From Voacanga thouarsii (Eukaryota; Streptophyta; Magnoliopsida; Gentianales; Apocynaceae): DNA of 64,000 nucleotides. Where the stretch lies: the NCBI GenBank assembly GCA_026120185.1, contig JANUWF010001176.1, positions 5,093,501 to 5,157,500 on the forward strand, given 5' to 3'. The translations under genes were made by a program, and so were the position numbers. The notes beneath the pieces were generated by a model, which was not told the origin of the DNA, ran no database searches, and worked only from the letters and a program-made list of their open reading frames with translations. Below, one piece after another: positions 1 to 11,953 of this stretch. Position 1 is the first letter of the stretch, and each line of letters begins with the position of its first letter.

Positions 1-724
1 TGTAGTAATGATGCAAATGACCTAGATGTAAAGATAGAGAATTAGCAAAATATATATGCACATGATATGCAAATAATTAGGTCTTTAGTTAAGTGCATAA
101 TTATTTCACTATTTTATTCAAATCAATAGCCCCCACTATTGATTCAAGAGAGCTTGTTAGAAACTTTCTTCATGGATCAATATCCAAATTCCTTAAGAAT
201 GACATTGGGTCTGCCCACCAAACTATTCTTAAGTTCAATGGTAGGTATCTAATACCAGTACATCAATATAATTACTGGATCATTGGGTAATTAACATCTT
301 TTAATCTTAAAGCCTTTATGTTAGCCCAATCTTGCTTTTAATTTTCCTTATACTTGACTAAGCCTAACCGAGACAAAGAAATTTGTTAAACTTAATCCAT
401 TAATCAGGAATTTAAATTTCATAAATCGAACATACTCGATGCCAATGAGGCTTGGGTTTGCCCAACAACCTGGTCTCAAAAAAGAACTCTCGTTCTTACT
501 ATATTAATGGAAGACATTAGGTTTAATATTCATTGAAGGATTTGTTATATTAGTAGTCTCATACAATTGGCATGCATAAATATCAACACTTTGACACAAT
601 TGTAATAGACTTGATTACATGAGTGATTATGGGCTTTTCTAGATTAATTTCCTTGAGTCAAGTAGAAAATTAATTTTGGTCAAACCTATGTGTTTATGCA
701 TATTTTGAGAAGAAAGTCTTACCA
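1..724 (-). mobile_element. Copia-3 leader, left half (split by CACTA-1)
   Basis: This stretch aligns by eye with 60120-60860, the leader between gag and LTR of Copia-2, in the same minus orientation. Shared landmarks are the string near position 20 (gacctagatgtaaagat), the motif gggtttgcccaacaacc near 450 and the block around 400. The gag start would lie just left of the window. The element is cut at 722-724 by CACTA-1 and resumes at 39181. No coding potential is visible; the 65-residue frame at 93-290 is leader sequence. Confidence 0.75.
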
Positions 725-744
725 CACTACAAGAAAAATAGGCT
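722..744 (+). repeat. CACTA-1 left TSD and terminal inverted repeat
   Basis: TSD cca at 722-724 is followed by CACTACAAGAAAAATAGGC. Fourteen bases are identical to the inverse of the right end, and TAGGC follows again after one extra base at the right end. CACTA and the short A-rich run are the hallmark of En/Spm termini. Confidence 0.95.
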
Positions 745-1262
745 ATAGTGACGTGAAATTCCGTCACTAAAGGGTGGATTTCTTGACGCTTTTGGCTTGC
801 TGATGCTTTGTGGTCTGACATTGAAAAGCGTCACTAAAAGCGTCACTAAAGAATGTCTATTATGACGCATTCAAGTGTCACAATAGGTCTTCTATTGTGA
901 CACTTTTTTGCATCAACAAAAATGTCATTAACTCAATGTTAATTTGACACAGTAGGTAGTCTCAATAGGAATTATATTGTGACACTAATTGGCATTAGGC
1001 AAATACCACTACTATGACATGGTAATTTGTCAAGAAATCATGGCTAATATGACAATTATTTCCATCACAAAAGGTGTTGTACTATGACAATTTTATGTGT
1101 CACAATAGATACTATAATGTGTCCCCTAAAGTGTCATGAAAGTACATCTAATATGACATACAAAGCATCAATATATGGCCTTTTGCGCGACACTGAAAAG
1201 TGTCATGTAATGTGTCGGCTCTAATATGACGGAAAAAAGCGTCACTATAGGTTATGAAATGC
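745..1262. repeat. CACTA-1 subterminal repeats, gene 3' side
   Basis: More than a dozen short motifs built on gcgtcac, tgacgc, gtgtcac and tgacac recur in both orientations through this half kilobase, for example near 755, 830, 842, 862, 880 and 897. In characterised En/Spm elements, subterminal motifs of this kind are bound by the TNPA-type protein. The role here is inferred from position and repetition. The block ends near a poly(T) run at 1290-1310. Confidence 0.75.
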
Positions 1263-1607
1263 CAATAAGCATCAGTGTTCATTAGGCCTTTGTTTTTTTT
1301 TTTTTTTTTTTACCTACCTTAAATATATACCTGTTTCCCCCATAAATAAAATATAATTTTTAAATGCATTATATGAAAGATCAAAATAATCAAAAGCCAT
1401 ACCGAAGAGAAAGTAAATCCAAATGTAAATTTTATAATAATAAACATTCATATTCATCGAACAAAAACAGCATAAAAGTGAGTACCAGTATATTTGATAC
1501 ATTAATTCTTGAAACCAAGCTAATCTAAAACTAAAAATTCATTCTTCCAAACCAAGCATCATTTATGCTATCCCAATCTTAAATTGCTTTGATACTGAGA
1601 TGCATAG

Positions 1608-1973
1608 TCAATCTTCTTCGTGAATCCTCACCTATTTTTATTATATGGAATGAATTTAGTAACAACAACATTATAAGGCATGATGAAAAACAACAAATAT
1701 TAAACTAATTAAAAAGATAAGTGTTTAGATAGTTACCAAATGGCGTGGCCAAGTAATAGATAATCCAATGGAGTCTCCAATTGTTTGAATGAGATCTAAT
1801 GGCCTTATCAATTGCTCATCACGATGGAAATGAGCTAAAACCATAACTTCACACCATCCCTCACCTAGCCTTAGTCCCCCAACTTGTTAGGATGGATCCA
1901 AATATTGAATGCGGCCTGTAGCAACTACTTTAGTAGAATCCAACATGCTTAAAATTGAAACATATCCACCAAC
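1608..1973 (-). pseudogene. Last two exons of CACTA-1 second gene
   Basis: On the minus strand, a cag acceptor at 1974-1976 opens an exon (1737-1973). It reads VGGYVSILSMLDSTKVVATG, then RIQYLDPS, a stop, QVGGLRLGEGWCEVMV, and onward to ITWPRHL. It ends at a GT donor. A short final exon (1608-1631) follows a tag acceptor and ends in TGA. The pattern (self-contained domain with WCEV and IRPLxxxxTIGDxIG) is one I associate with the C-terminus of plant CACTA second-ORF proteins. The single stop looks like a sense codon lost by a point change. The domain has no function I can name. Confidence 0.7.
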
Positions 1974-3126
1974 CTGCAATAAGTATTTTATTCAGTCTAT
2001 ATTTAATGGAATTAGTGAAACAAGCTAAACAACTCATGGTCATGAAAAAGGAATTGACTATGCCAAGTAAGCATCAATATTTATCAGCAAAGTTAACTTT
2101 TACTATGATCTGTCTCAACAAAATAGCTGCAATTTATGCATCCTTTCAACTTCATAAGAAACATCTATACATACCAACAGCATAAGCAACAGACATCTCA
2201 AGAAGAATAAGGAAGTCGGAGGAAAAGGGAAAAATAAGAACAAGAAAAAGAAAGCTAAGCAAAAATTGGGAGTTAAACATAAAAGCCTAATGCCTAAATC
2301 CACAAGTTAGCCCCAAGTTCTAAGTTCATTCGTTTTATATGTGGAATGTTTGGAAGACTCAAATAAGTGTATTTTGCATACGGAGAGGTTTACTGATCGC
2401 AACCATATCTGAGGAACCAATAAAGGCCACAAGGTTAACTTTAGGTACCCAATGCATCTTACATTTTCAGTTTTCTGTTTTCCAAGAATAACAAACTTAA
2501 TGAAAGTCAAAGGCAATAAGTAATTAAGGTCAATAATGGATGCTTATTCAAGAATGCATAAATGTAAATTTACTATCTCTAAAACCTTCAAAGTCCAGAC
2601 TCATCAGTTTTGCTACTTGAGTATCCTTCAGTTTCTATTCAAAGCCTTCTATTCTAGACATCTAAGGCATGTGAAATTAGACTTCAAAAATAACTGTTCC
2701 AACTTCCCAGAAACTTAAATTAATAGCTTAATAAATTTTGCAAGTAATATCAAGAATCCTCCAATCACTGTTCCAGTAAATAGAACTCGTCAAAAGAAAT
2801 GGTCATTAGCAATATTTCTCATCCATTCAACACAAGCTAAAAACAATTACTGAAAATTAGAGATGTATAACCAACAAGCTAAAAATGCACTGAAAATTCA
2901 CTGAAAGTGCACTGAAACCAACATCAGCCAACACCAGAATATGCACTGAAAATGGTACTGATAATGCATTGATAATGCTATTGAAAATGTACTAAAACCA
3001 ATATCAGCCAACACCAGATCCAAACAAAAAAAAAAACAAAAAAGGGATGATGAACTATTTATACGCATGCTTTGCTACATTAACGAAAAAATAAGGCAGG
3101 AATTATGTTAAAATATGGTCTATACC
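1974..3126. other. CACTA-1 intron of second gene, with small tandem repeat
   Basis: This is non-coding sequence between two exons of the second gene. It contains a degenerate direct repeat at about 2913-3019, in which the string accaacatcagccaacacca recurs with two changes about 80 bases on, with several variants of gcactgaaaa between. Nothing else is recognised. Confidence 0.55.
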
Positions 3127-3479
3127 CTTAATATAGTGGTGCTACTGTTGGAACACATTGATGAGATTCTTAAATCAGATGGGGACGAACTATTTCTTCA
3201 GGGCATTAACAATGCACGTATCTCTACAAGTTCTTTTGCTTGTTCACTTAATTGGTGTTTCATACTTATAATTTCATCTCTTTGCTCTTCAATTATATGA
3301 AAGGATGTGCTGCGACTACGTATTTCACCCCATACATCCGAATGGTGAACACCACTACCAAACATGCGGATTCTGCCATATTTATCTGGGACAACAACTT
3401 GAGAGAATATATCATTTGGCCCTAGTCTATCTTCTAAGCCAGGAGTGAGCTGTGTAGTTCTTTCATCCATTTCATTCTT
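3127..3479 (-). pseudogene. Coiled-coil exon of CACTA-1 second gene
   Basis: The exon opens after an AG acceptor at 3480-3481 and encodes NEMDERTTQLTPGLEDRLG, then a FSQVVVPDKYGRIRMFGSG motif, then a heptad-like stretch (EEQRDEIISMKHQLSEQAKE). This order, a conserved (F/I)xQVxxPxKxGRxRxxGxG motif followed by a coiled coil, is typical of plant CACTA second-ORF proteins. A TGA near 3198 interrupts the frame. Coding character continues to a GT donor near 3126, which fits a CGA-to-TGA change. The acceptor side coincides with the edge of a 620-bp duplication. Confidence 0.75.
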
Positions 3480-4104
3480 TTGAAAGAAGAACATTGAACA
3501 AAATAAATGATTAAAATTACAACACTTACTCCAAAACAAAATTCTATATTTTTCAGCTTTAGCACACATATTTCTTTTTAGCATATCTTTTGAAATACCA
3601 TTCCAAATGACTGCAAATTTGTGCCAAAGTGCTCCTAAAATCCTTAGCTATATCTAAATGAATTCCATTTGATTAATACATAATCAACACAAAATTTTTA
3701 GGGTAAATCAGTCCAGCTTATACCATGATTTAACCATTTTCTTCACAAAATAACATTATCCATTTACGTTCAACTAATCATAGTACTTATACAATACTTA
3801 ATCTTTCATTTTTCATCTTAACATCCCTTTAATTCTTTGATTTTTGGACTTAAAAAACTCAGCATATTCATATTTAACAACACAAAATCAACAGCCATCA
3901 ACCACAATAACAATATCTCATTTTCCTTCAACAATTTATTTTCATTCCCTTTCCATCTTCATTCTTTGTAGCCATGAACAACTATCCAAACCACCATTAA
4001 AACACCTTTATACACCATATAAAGCACATCACATAGCTCCTTAAATCATCCAACATACACAGCACACACAATAGCCCCAAAACATAGCCATTTTCTAAGC
4101 ATAT
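3479..4104. repeat. Internal direct duplication of CACTA-1, copy 1
   Basis: About 620 bp, nearly identical in the same orientation to 37034-37651. The match starts at gaaagaagaacattgaac, just outside the coding exon, and runs to cattttctaagcat. It therefore lies in the intron of the second gene here, and upstream of tnpD in the other copy. Differences are scattered single bases and small indels. Confidence 0.9.
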
Positions 4105-4157
4105 ATCATGATTTTCATGATTTTCTCAAAAAAATTAAAACCAAAATAATCATCTTT
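4105..4157. other. CACTA-1 intron remnant before LTR A-1
   Basis: Short AT-rich intron sequence ending with the target duplication tcttt (4153-4157) of the next element. Confidence 0.6.
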
Positions 4158-5151
4158 TGTAACACCCCACCTTTTTACTTCTGATTTGCTACTAATTATA
4201 ATGGGATGAGAGTTTATATCAATGGCCAGAACAAAAGTTGATCGATGTATTAAGACGAATACTTTGGTGAAATAAAGTTTTGTCGGAACCTGGATGTAAT
4301 TATTGGATTTGTTCTACATGTACCCTAAATTTTTGGAAGGCTATTAAGATCAAAAAAATAAGAATTTTAGGATACTCTAGAAAGAAAAATTGATCAGTGC
4401 AATGAGACGCACGTTTTGGTGCGAATTGTGCCACCCAGGGTATCGGGGGCGTTTTCGTCATTTTGGCCACGTTCGTGACTTCGATCACAAATTTGACCAA
4501 GTAGAGAGGGAATTGAAGAATTTAAGTGTTACCAATGGATTCAGTAGAATTTTTGGAGTTGGATAGTGAAATAAAATATTTTTTTCATTACGGACCCGAT
4601 TTTGATCATTTCTGAAGAAAATAGAAATTGAGGTTGGAAATGGGACGTGTGGCTTCTTATGATTGGTGGATGAAAATAAGTGTCGTTTAGTGATTAGTTA
4701 ATGAGGTCAAGTGCTTCTATTTGATTGGTTGTGATAAGTTGAGATAATTTAGAGGGCCCACAAGAAATAAATAAGGATGGCCCACAAGCATGACAATCAT
4801 GACCAAGTTGGACTGCCTTTTGACTTCATTTGACCAAACTTAATTAAGCTAATATTGATTTGAGCAAGTTAACCATGGTTGATTATGCATGGCCATGCAA
4901 GATTAGAAAATATCTATTAATTCTTGAGAATTCTAGGAATTTCTACACTTCATCACCATATAGACCAATGAAAACTCACCAAGTGTTGATTCTATGAATG
5001 GTTACAAGAACATTCATGCAAGAACTTTCTAAAGAATTCTATAGAACTCTTGAATTTTCCAAAGAACACCTAAGTAGCCAAGTGGACCAATTAAGGGCTT
5101 CCAAATGTTAAGGCCATTTAATGCACCTTAGACTTGAAGACCATATTCCTC

Positions 5152-5159
5152 TATATATA
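5152..5159 (+). promoter_or_regulatory. Putative LTR promoter TATA box, LTR A-1
   Basis: TATATATA in the context cctctatatataggcc, about 1.0 kb into the LTR. It is followed about 60 bases on by a long purine (GA) tract. LTR A-2 has TATATAAATA at the equivalent place (26114-26123), which supports the call. Confidence 0.6.
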
Positions 5160-5252
5160 GGCCATGAAGGCCAACTAAAATGGATTTAGATAGCCAGAAT
5201 TTCAGGGAAAACAAGAGAGAAAAGAGAGAAGAGAAAAGAAAAGGAAATAGAG

Positions 5253-5258
<6 letters not shown>

Positions 5259-5320
<62 letters not shown>
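5259..5320 (+). repeat. (GA)31 microsatellite in LTR A-1
   Basis: Uninterrupted GA dinucleotides lie within a wider purine tract (about 5205-5355), just downstream of the putative TATA box. Any frame reading Ser-Leu repeats on the other strand here is an artefact of this repeat. Confidence 0.95.
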
Positions 5321-5324
<4 letters not shown>

Positions 5325-6298
5325 GGAAATAGAGAGGAGAGAGAGAGAGAAAAGCAAGAAGTTGCTTGGACTGTTCAGCCTCCAAATGCAGCAAAGAAAA
5401 GGTAAAGATCTATCTTACTTGAAGTAAAGTTGTTATATAAAGCATGGAGATCATTTTGGTATATATATTGTGAGAAGTTTGTGTGAATTATGGAAACTAG
5501 TTAGGTGAAGTTGTGTGAAAGCTGTCCTTGTGTGCAGAAAATTTTGGGAGGTTTTATGTTTAGTAAATCTATAAAGTTTCTGGATTTGAACAAAGATGGC
5601 ATATATATTTGTATCTAAGGATCATAGAGACATTTTAGAACAAGTTTGATGTTAAACGGATTTACGGATCAAAAGTTATGGTGAAAATAGTAAAAGGTGC
5701 CAAATTAGTAATGGGATTTTACTATTGGATCTGTGTTCAAAACTGAACAAAATGGACAACAAAATTGGTATTCCATGAATTGGAAATTGTAAAGGAATGT
5801 CTTAATGATATTTTACAATTGGTTTGACATCATTTGGATTTGTGGATTAAAAGTTATGGGCAAAACAAGTTAGGGTGTCAAACTGGAAAATTGCAGAATG
5901 TTAAGGAAAGAATGAATAGTGAAACTAAGTCAAAAGTACTAAGGCTGTTTTTTTCCCAGTACCATGATACTAGAACTAGAACTCCAAAAATGGCATATAT
6001 TGAATTAAATTTAAGAGTCTTACAGTCATTTTGGTATATCATGGAGCCAAATCAGAGCTGTAAATTGAAAGTTATGTGTAAAGCAAAATGGTGTGTCAAA
6101 CCAGTGAAATTCTAGAAAGTAGTCCGAAAATGAATGGACTTAAAGGTGACTACTTATGTGATTTTGGATAAATTAATTGGGGAAACATGAAGTGAATCCC
6201 TTGTTTATGAAGAGAGGAAGGATGTGGAAAAAGGAAAATGAAAGAATTGATCAAACGATGGAAAAACGATGCGAACGAAAGTTAAACGTTTTTCTTGA

Positions 6299-6316
6299 CC
6301 GACGGCTAACCGTCGG
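6299..6316 (+). other. Perfect small hairpin in LTR A-1
   Basis: CCGACGGctaaCCGTCGG has a 7-bp perfect stem and a CTAA loop. It is followed by further cgtcgg/cggctaa variants up to about 6385. It is GC-rich and CpG-dense against an AT-rich background. Confidence 0.7.
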
Positions 6317-6639
6317 CCCCATCGGCTAAACAACAGTTGAACGTCGACTAACCATCGGGCATGTCAACCGGACGTCGGCTATTTTTCAGCCAAACACGAA
6401 TTGACCTGAAAATGATGTTTGATGTAGGTTTAGCGATAAACGGTCAACATAACATCGAAAACGGTAGAAACGAAGGTTAAATGGCCATGAATGGAAATGA
6501 TTGCTTAGGACACAATGTGAGTCCCTTGGATTTCTAAAACTCTTTTAAAGTTAGTGTGCATTGTTTTTCCATGAAATGCTATATTATTTACCGTTTGGAA
6601 CATTTTATAGAAATATGTTTGGAAATATTGAATTTAATC

Positions 6640-6950
6640 CTCTTTGAGATTAGAATTCTGGATTTCCTTAAATGAGTTCCTTTTTGGAATCTGGTATTTG
6701 GAAAATGTTCCAAATGTCCTTATTGGAATATTTTATGAAAACCTTTGGAACTCGGGTATTCGGTAAATGACTGAAATATCCTTATTGGAACTCTTATGAA
6801 TATTTTTCAAATCGGGTAAGGGTAAAATGACCCAAATACTCGGAAAGCTTTTTGGAAATCGGGTATTAGTAAAATGACTTGAATACCCTTGGGAATGACT
6901 TTTGTGATCGAGTATGGGGAAAATGACCCGGTTACTCTTAGAAACACGTT
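6640..6950 (+). repeat. Degenerate tandem repeat, about 55-bp unit, in LTR A-1
   Basis: About five units share the core ggaaatcgggtat, then aaaatgac, then aataccctta. The same array occurs in LTR A-2 at about 27790-28040, so it is a family feature rather than a local expansion. Confidence 0.75.
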
Positions 6951-7975
6951 TTGATGTGTGAATTGAACCCTTTATCTGGTTTCATCATGATTTTGGAGAA
7001 ATGTTATTTTTCCCCAAAAACTGTTTTGATATGAAAATTCTGTGAGATCAGATAACCCTCTCGCCTGATCAGTCAGATGGGGTTGGTATTGTTGTATTGA
7101 GTACTCAGCAAAGACTTTGATATTTGTACTAGCTCATGTTAGAGATAGACGACCCCAAGTAACATGATCAGTTCTGGAGATTGTCTTACTCCAAATAGGG
7201 CAACATGACATTGAGAGGAGTCGTACCTGGCTAGCCGTTTAGAGCCTAGCAATTACTGCGTCTGCGGGCGCTCTTTGATTGTGAGTCATTCGTTGGATGC
7301 TGGGCAGGTACACTCGGCGCGTTTGACTCCTTGCCACCTCGATAGTGATTGACGTCAGGATTGGGACCCCTGGCTTATGGTGGCAAGTAAAAGATCCCTA
7401 AGTGCAAGGTGAGGTACATTTGTACCCTACTCACCATTTCGGCTGACACGGGTGACGTGTTGTAAGACGCAGTCCTTGACATAAGAAACCGTGTAGCTGA
7501 AGGTAAGGACTGCGGGACTTGCATACAGGCCGACCTTCTGTTAGAGAAGTGCCTGTGTTTTGAAAACTAGGGAAATGTTTTGAAATCTGAAATGAAGTTT
7601 TTCAAAAATTATTGAGTTCTGAATACACTCTTCCTTAAAGAGTTTTGGAATCATTTCTAATGAACAAATGATAGGCTATTTCACAAAAGTTTTGTGTACT
7701 CTACTTCTTTGATAAAACACTAACACACACGGGACTCACTGGGTGATTTTTCACTCACACATGTCTTTTATCTTACCTTTTTATAGGATCTAAAGTTGGA
7801 AGGACCTATAGATAGAGGACAATACCACAGTAATAGAAGAATAAGTCCGAATGTTTCCCTTTTAGATAATACTCTGATGGATTTCTCGTTATAAAGACCC
7901 CTTGTCTGGGTAACTGAACGGGGCGACACGTAGATTGGAGATGCTTCCGCTATTACCTTTAGTAGGGGTGTTACA

Positions 7976-9104
7976 TCTTTCACTAAATGCCTATAATCTG
8001 TATAAGAGAAGTGCTTATAAGAGAAGTACCTGGAGTAGCAAAGTAAACAAAAAAAAAAAAAAAATTGAAATGAATAGAATCCAGAGTTTACTTTATTGGA
8101 AAAAGGAAATATATCATATTAGATTGATTTGACAGGCTTTAAGACATATTTATTGTAACAAACATTATTTAAGGAAACCATAATATCTCAAAAAATTAAT
8201 TTTAGCTCTCCTATAAAATAACTCTAGCCAACTGACAAAAGAAAGTCCATGAGAATACTTTTTGAATAAGTTCTAGAAATTCCCAAAAAAAAATGCATTT
8301 GACTATTTCTATTTTAATATGGACAAATATCAGTTCAAAGGAAATATGAACATGAGGTCCCACCAAAACCCCATAAGCCAATCTGCCAATTATGCACTTA
8401 ATGTAAAACCTTGTTAATATCCTTTTCTTCATAAACATGTTACATTGCAGCAATCAAGTTGGAACGTTTTAGCTCCTTGAAGGTAAGTTGTTACATTGCA
8501 GCAATCGAATGTTAACATGAAATAGGAAAGAAGCCATTTTAAGTTACTAAAGGATGAAAACAACAGTCAATTAGAAAGAGGGGAAAAATAGCTACCAAAT
8601 GCCAACTTTTGTCCATGCTTGTCAAACTGTCAGATAAGTTTAACAGCAATTTTAAATTTACTAAAGTATGTCTACTATCTCAATGTATAACTTTTCTCAA
8701 ACCCACGCACAACATCTCATGGAAAAAAGAATGTTGAGATATTTCAATCTACAGATTTCATACAAAAGTTTTAATCTTTAATCTTTCTAGCATCTAAAAT
8801 GCTTCAACATTCTCTTTGTCATATAATTCAAGCGATAAGTAAACATACCAACTCTCTCTTTAATACCATATAGGTAGCTTTTAGTTTTTAACACATTAAG
8901 ATTTTTAAAGTTTGTCACCCTACTAGTCAAGCTTCTAGGAGTGAAAAAATGTAAAGTTATTCCTAGGTCCTTTATTGATCAAACCAACATAACATAAATA
9001 AGTTTCATTAGAAGTCTTCTTTGTTGAGGTTGATAACTATGTGCATGGATGTCCAGGAAAAAAAAAACCTAGAAATAACTACAACCAAATACCAGCTTAC
9101 CACT
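7976..9104 (-). other. CACTA-1 second-gene intron/exon region, poorly resolved
   Basis: This is CACTA-1 sequence between two insertions. On the minus strand a short open piece encoding QFDKHGQKLAFG ends at a GT near 8595 and may be an exon. The rest looks intronic. The second target-duplication copy tcttt lies at 7976-7980. No other feature is recognised. Confidence 0.45.
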
Positions 9105-9638
9105 GCATTGACAATACGAGAGTTGGAAGAACTTCCATTAGCATCCATGTAACATTTCTTGAACATTTGTACACGAGTTGGGGAATGGCCTTGCTCATCT
9201 ATCTAAATCATTCAATATAGTTTATTAATTACTAACAGGCATTGAAATTAACACTTGAAATTGGAGCAAAATTTAAATTTACCATATCTACATGAATTTG
9301 ACAATGTGGCTTCTTCCCTGTCCTATGATTCATGTTCTTCATGTTCCTATTCCTTTTGTTCTTTTTCGACAATGCTTGTTTTTTTTTTTTTTAACACCAA
9401 TAGATTTACATGACGTTAGTGCATATAAAAATACAATATTTCCATAAATAAAGCATGAATTTTCTATCAAACAAAAATAGGCTTGCCCATGCTTTGAATT
9501 GCATTCAAAGCCAATGATGAAGCCCACCATTATTAAAACCCAATCAAAGACTGAAAGTAGGAAGAGAGTCAGAAAAATGCTGCTTTTCCTATAGTTGAAG
9601 GAAGTAGTAATACCTTCCCCTCTGATAAAGCCCACCAT
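9105..9638 (-). pseudogene. Middle exons of CACTA-1 second gene
   Basis: Minus-strand exons here encode KKNKRNRNMKNMNHRTG followed by KKPHCQIHVDM. A GT...AG intron follows, and then IDEQGHSPTRVQMFKKCYMD up to NSRIVNAV and another GT. These match the order seen in plant CACTA second-ORF proteins: the basic NxxNRxxxxxxHxxG block, then the E/D-x-G repeat-like segment. The exon just upstream (about 9612-9638) is cut by LTR B-1. Its coding continuation is at 29574 and above, and the two halves share the duplicated accat. Confidence 0.75.
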
Positions 9639-11919
9639 TATAACACCTCACAACCTAGGCCCAACAGGGCCGGGGATGTCACCCCATCCAAAGGACAAGA
9701 GGTCTTTATAACTAGGTCACCCAAACGGAAATAAAACATTACTTTAGAATTAAAACTTATTACAACCCAAAAAGTCAAGAGTAAATCCAAAAAAATAAAC
9801 TGTTCACTATCATCTCTCAAAGCAACATATAAAATAAATAACATAGAGTCTTTAAGAAGGCAACATTCTAGCTACTCATCTCCACAGCAGGATCAACCTG
9901 AAAACATGGCATAAAAGGTGATGAGATAAAATTCTCAGTAAGTCTGTGTGTGCTTTGAGTGTTTAGGAAAACAGTTTATGTATACGAGTTGTAAAATTTC
10001 ATAAGAGAAAAATATTGGCAAGCAATAAATAAAGTTAAAATAAAGAGTGGCGTTTTCCTCTTTTCCAACCATATAAGTGCACAATAAATTCAACCACTCA
10101 AATGGGCGGCCATGGGTTACCACACGTTGGGCCCTACATCCATATAACGGTCAGAATGCCATACTTTGTGCAGACTAACAAAAAATAGGTGTATGGCCTA
10201 CTGGGTAAGATACTCCTCATTCTTTACACCCAAATATACCGGTTGTCCATTCCAAAAATACACCGTCCATATGATTGAAACTTGCTAGCTCGGACTGACA
10301 TGACTAAGTAGTACTATCGCTTCTCCAAAGTCGAGTTCATCTTCTGGAGGTGGCCTCCTGCCAGAAGACTCGCTCTTACTCTTCAAAACTAGTACTACTA
10401 GCCTACCCTTATTGAGTACTCAACGTTGCTTGTCCCACTTGGGAGAAAATTGATAAAACGTTGTTTAATTTGGAAATAGCAATTAAGGGTTTCTAAAGTA
10501 CGTGTCAAAGTTGGTTTTAGAAAGAGTTTAGTGTTTGAGTAAAACTGCTTGTTGATTCCAAATGATTTGACTGAAACAGAAAGGAAATAGTCCTTAATTG
10601 CCTTTACCAAAATGAGTGTTCATACACTTCGTGTTTGGCTTGCAATAGTAACCTTTGGTCACAAATAAGTTTTATGCAGGAACTTACCGGATCTTTTGCT
10701 TGAAAATGCACAAACCTTCCAAAGCTGACCTAACCCCGCCTAGGGTAAACACAAGACATATGATTATACTCAAGCTATAGTGGCTTCTATAAATAATCCT
10801 AGATCAACTTATTACAGTCATGACCTTAATGTCCTAAACTTTAAGGCTAGTTGGTAAAAGGGTTTTATAAAATAAATCTAGCTTGATAATAAAATAACTA
10901 GGGATTGTGAAATAATTACTAATAAGTTATAGGTTCAAATATAATCTTTGTTATTAACAAATAAACTAGGGTTTATTTGTAGTTTATTTGATAAAGGGTC
11001 CTAAGTCTTAAAAATATTAAATTATTACTAATCTCTTAATTAATAATTAATAGATAGAAAATAATTAGTAAATAAAATTAATAGTAAATTTTATTAAATT
11101 TTGATCAAAAGGTAATAAATAAATTGTAATAGTATTTATGAATATATGACCTACAAGATTAATATTTTCCCTATTATGATTATTTATATAAAAGGCCTTA
11201 TTTATTATTATTACTATATATAATATTTATATATATTATTTTTAATAGAAGATATCATTTATTTGGCTAAAATCTCACTATTTTATTTAATAATCCAATT
11301 CCAAAGCTTCCTAGGGTTTTTGAAATTATTGGAGAAAAATATAGTATTAATTAAAATTGGCTAACTCAAATAGTTTAGGATCAATAAGGTCATGATCATA
11401 ATTTTCCTATGGCTAACAAGAATCATGAGCATAAACTCCAACACCAATCAATAAACCATTCAATTCATAAATAAAGGCTTAAATCCATATCTACCATCAC
11501 ATGATCATCCAAACTTCACTAAGCATAATCATATTCATGGCTTCAACAAGAATATAAGAACATAAAACCATATTCACCAAAGGTGACATAATATCTATCA
11601 TGCTTAATCATTCATACTAACTTATGACATGAAGAGCATGCAACAAATTACAAAATATCATAAAACTCAACCATGACAAAACATCCTCATACTCCAATCT
11701 CAACTCCTTCATACAAACACATACTCCATCCCCAATCATATTCTATCTTTTTCTAACAACTTCTAAGAGATATGATTTTAGAATTGAGAAGAGGGTTAAA
11801 GGGAAATACTTGGTTGATGACAATCTTGTCTAAGATCCAAGGAGATCCAAATGCGTAGGAGGCTTGATTTGTCCATGCAAGAAGAAGAAGATTGGCCATG
11901 GTTGAAACAACCATTTTGG

Positions 11920-11922
<3 letters not shown>

Positions 11923-11948
<26 letters not shown>
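11923..11948 (+). repeat. GA microsatellite in LTR B-1
   Basis: Short GA run inside LTR B. The homologous site in LTR B-2 (16305-16343) is longer and in LTR B-3 (58580-58605) shorter, so the tract varies in length between copies. Confidence 0.85.

Positions 11949-11953
<5 letters not shown>

Larger units (their letters stand above)
4158..7975 (+). mobile_element. Solo LTR A-1 (Ty3/Gypsy type)
   Basis: This 3818-bp LTR begins TGTAACACCCC and ends GGGGTGTTACA. It is flanked by a perfect 5-bp duplication, tcttt (4153-4157 and 7976-7980). There is no PBS, gag or pol, so it is a solo LTR left by recombination between two LTRs. A TATA box at 5152-5159 gives plus-strand orientation. The 3' end carries a conserved block (tataaagaccccttgtc near 7891, ggggcgaca near 7920) that recurs inverted in family B, whose protease remnant assigns the group to Ty3/Gypsy. 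The element occupies an intron of the CACTA-1 second gene. Confidence 0.93.

Noticed and set aside
5128..5394. 88-residue minus-strand frame with Ser-Leu repeats
   Set aside because: It is the translation of the (GA)n tract of LTR A-1.
4158..7975. A possible large retrotransposon derivative or a two-ended DNA transposon, because of the 11-bp terminal inverted repeats
   Set aside because: The 5-bp duplication, TG...CA ends, TATA box and relation to family B LTRs, whose PBS is seen, fit a solo LTR.
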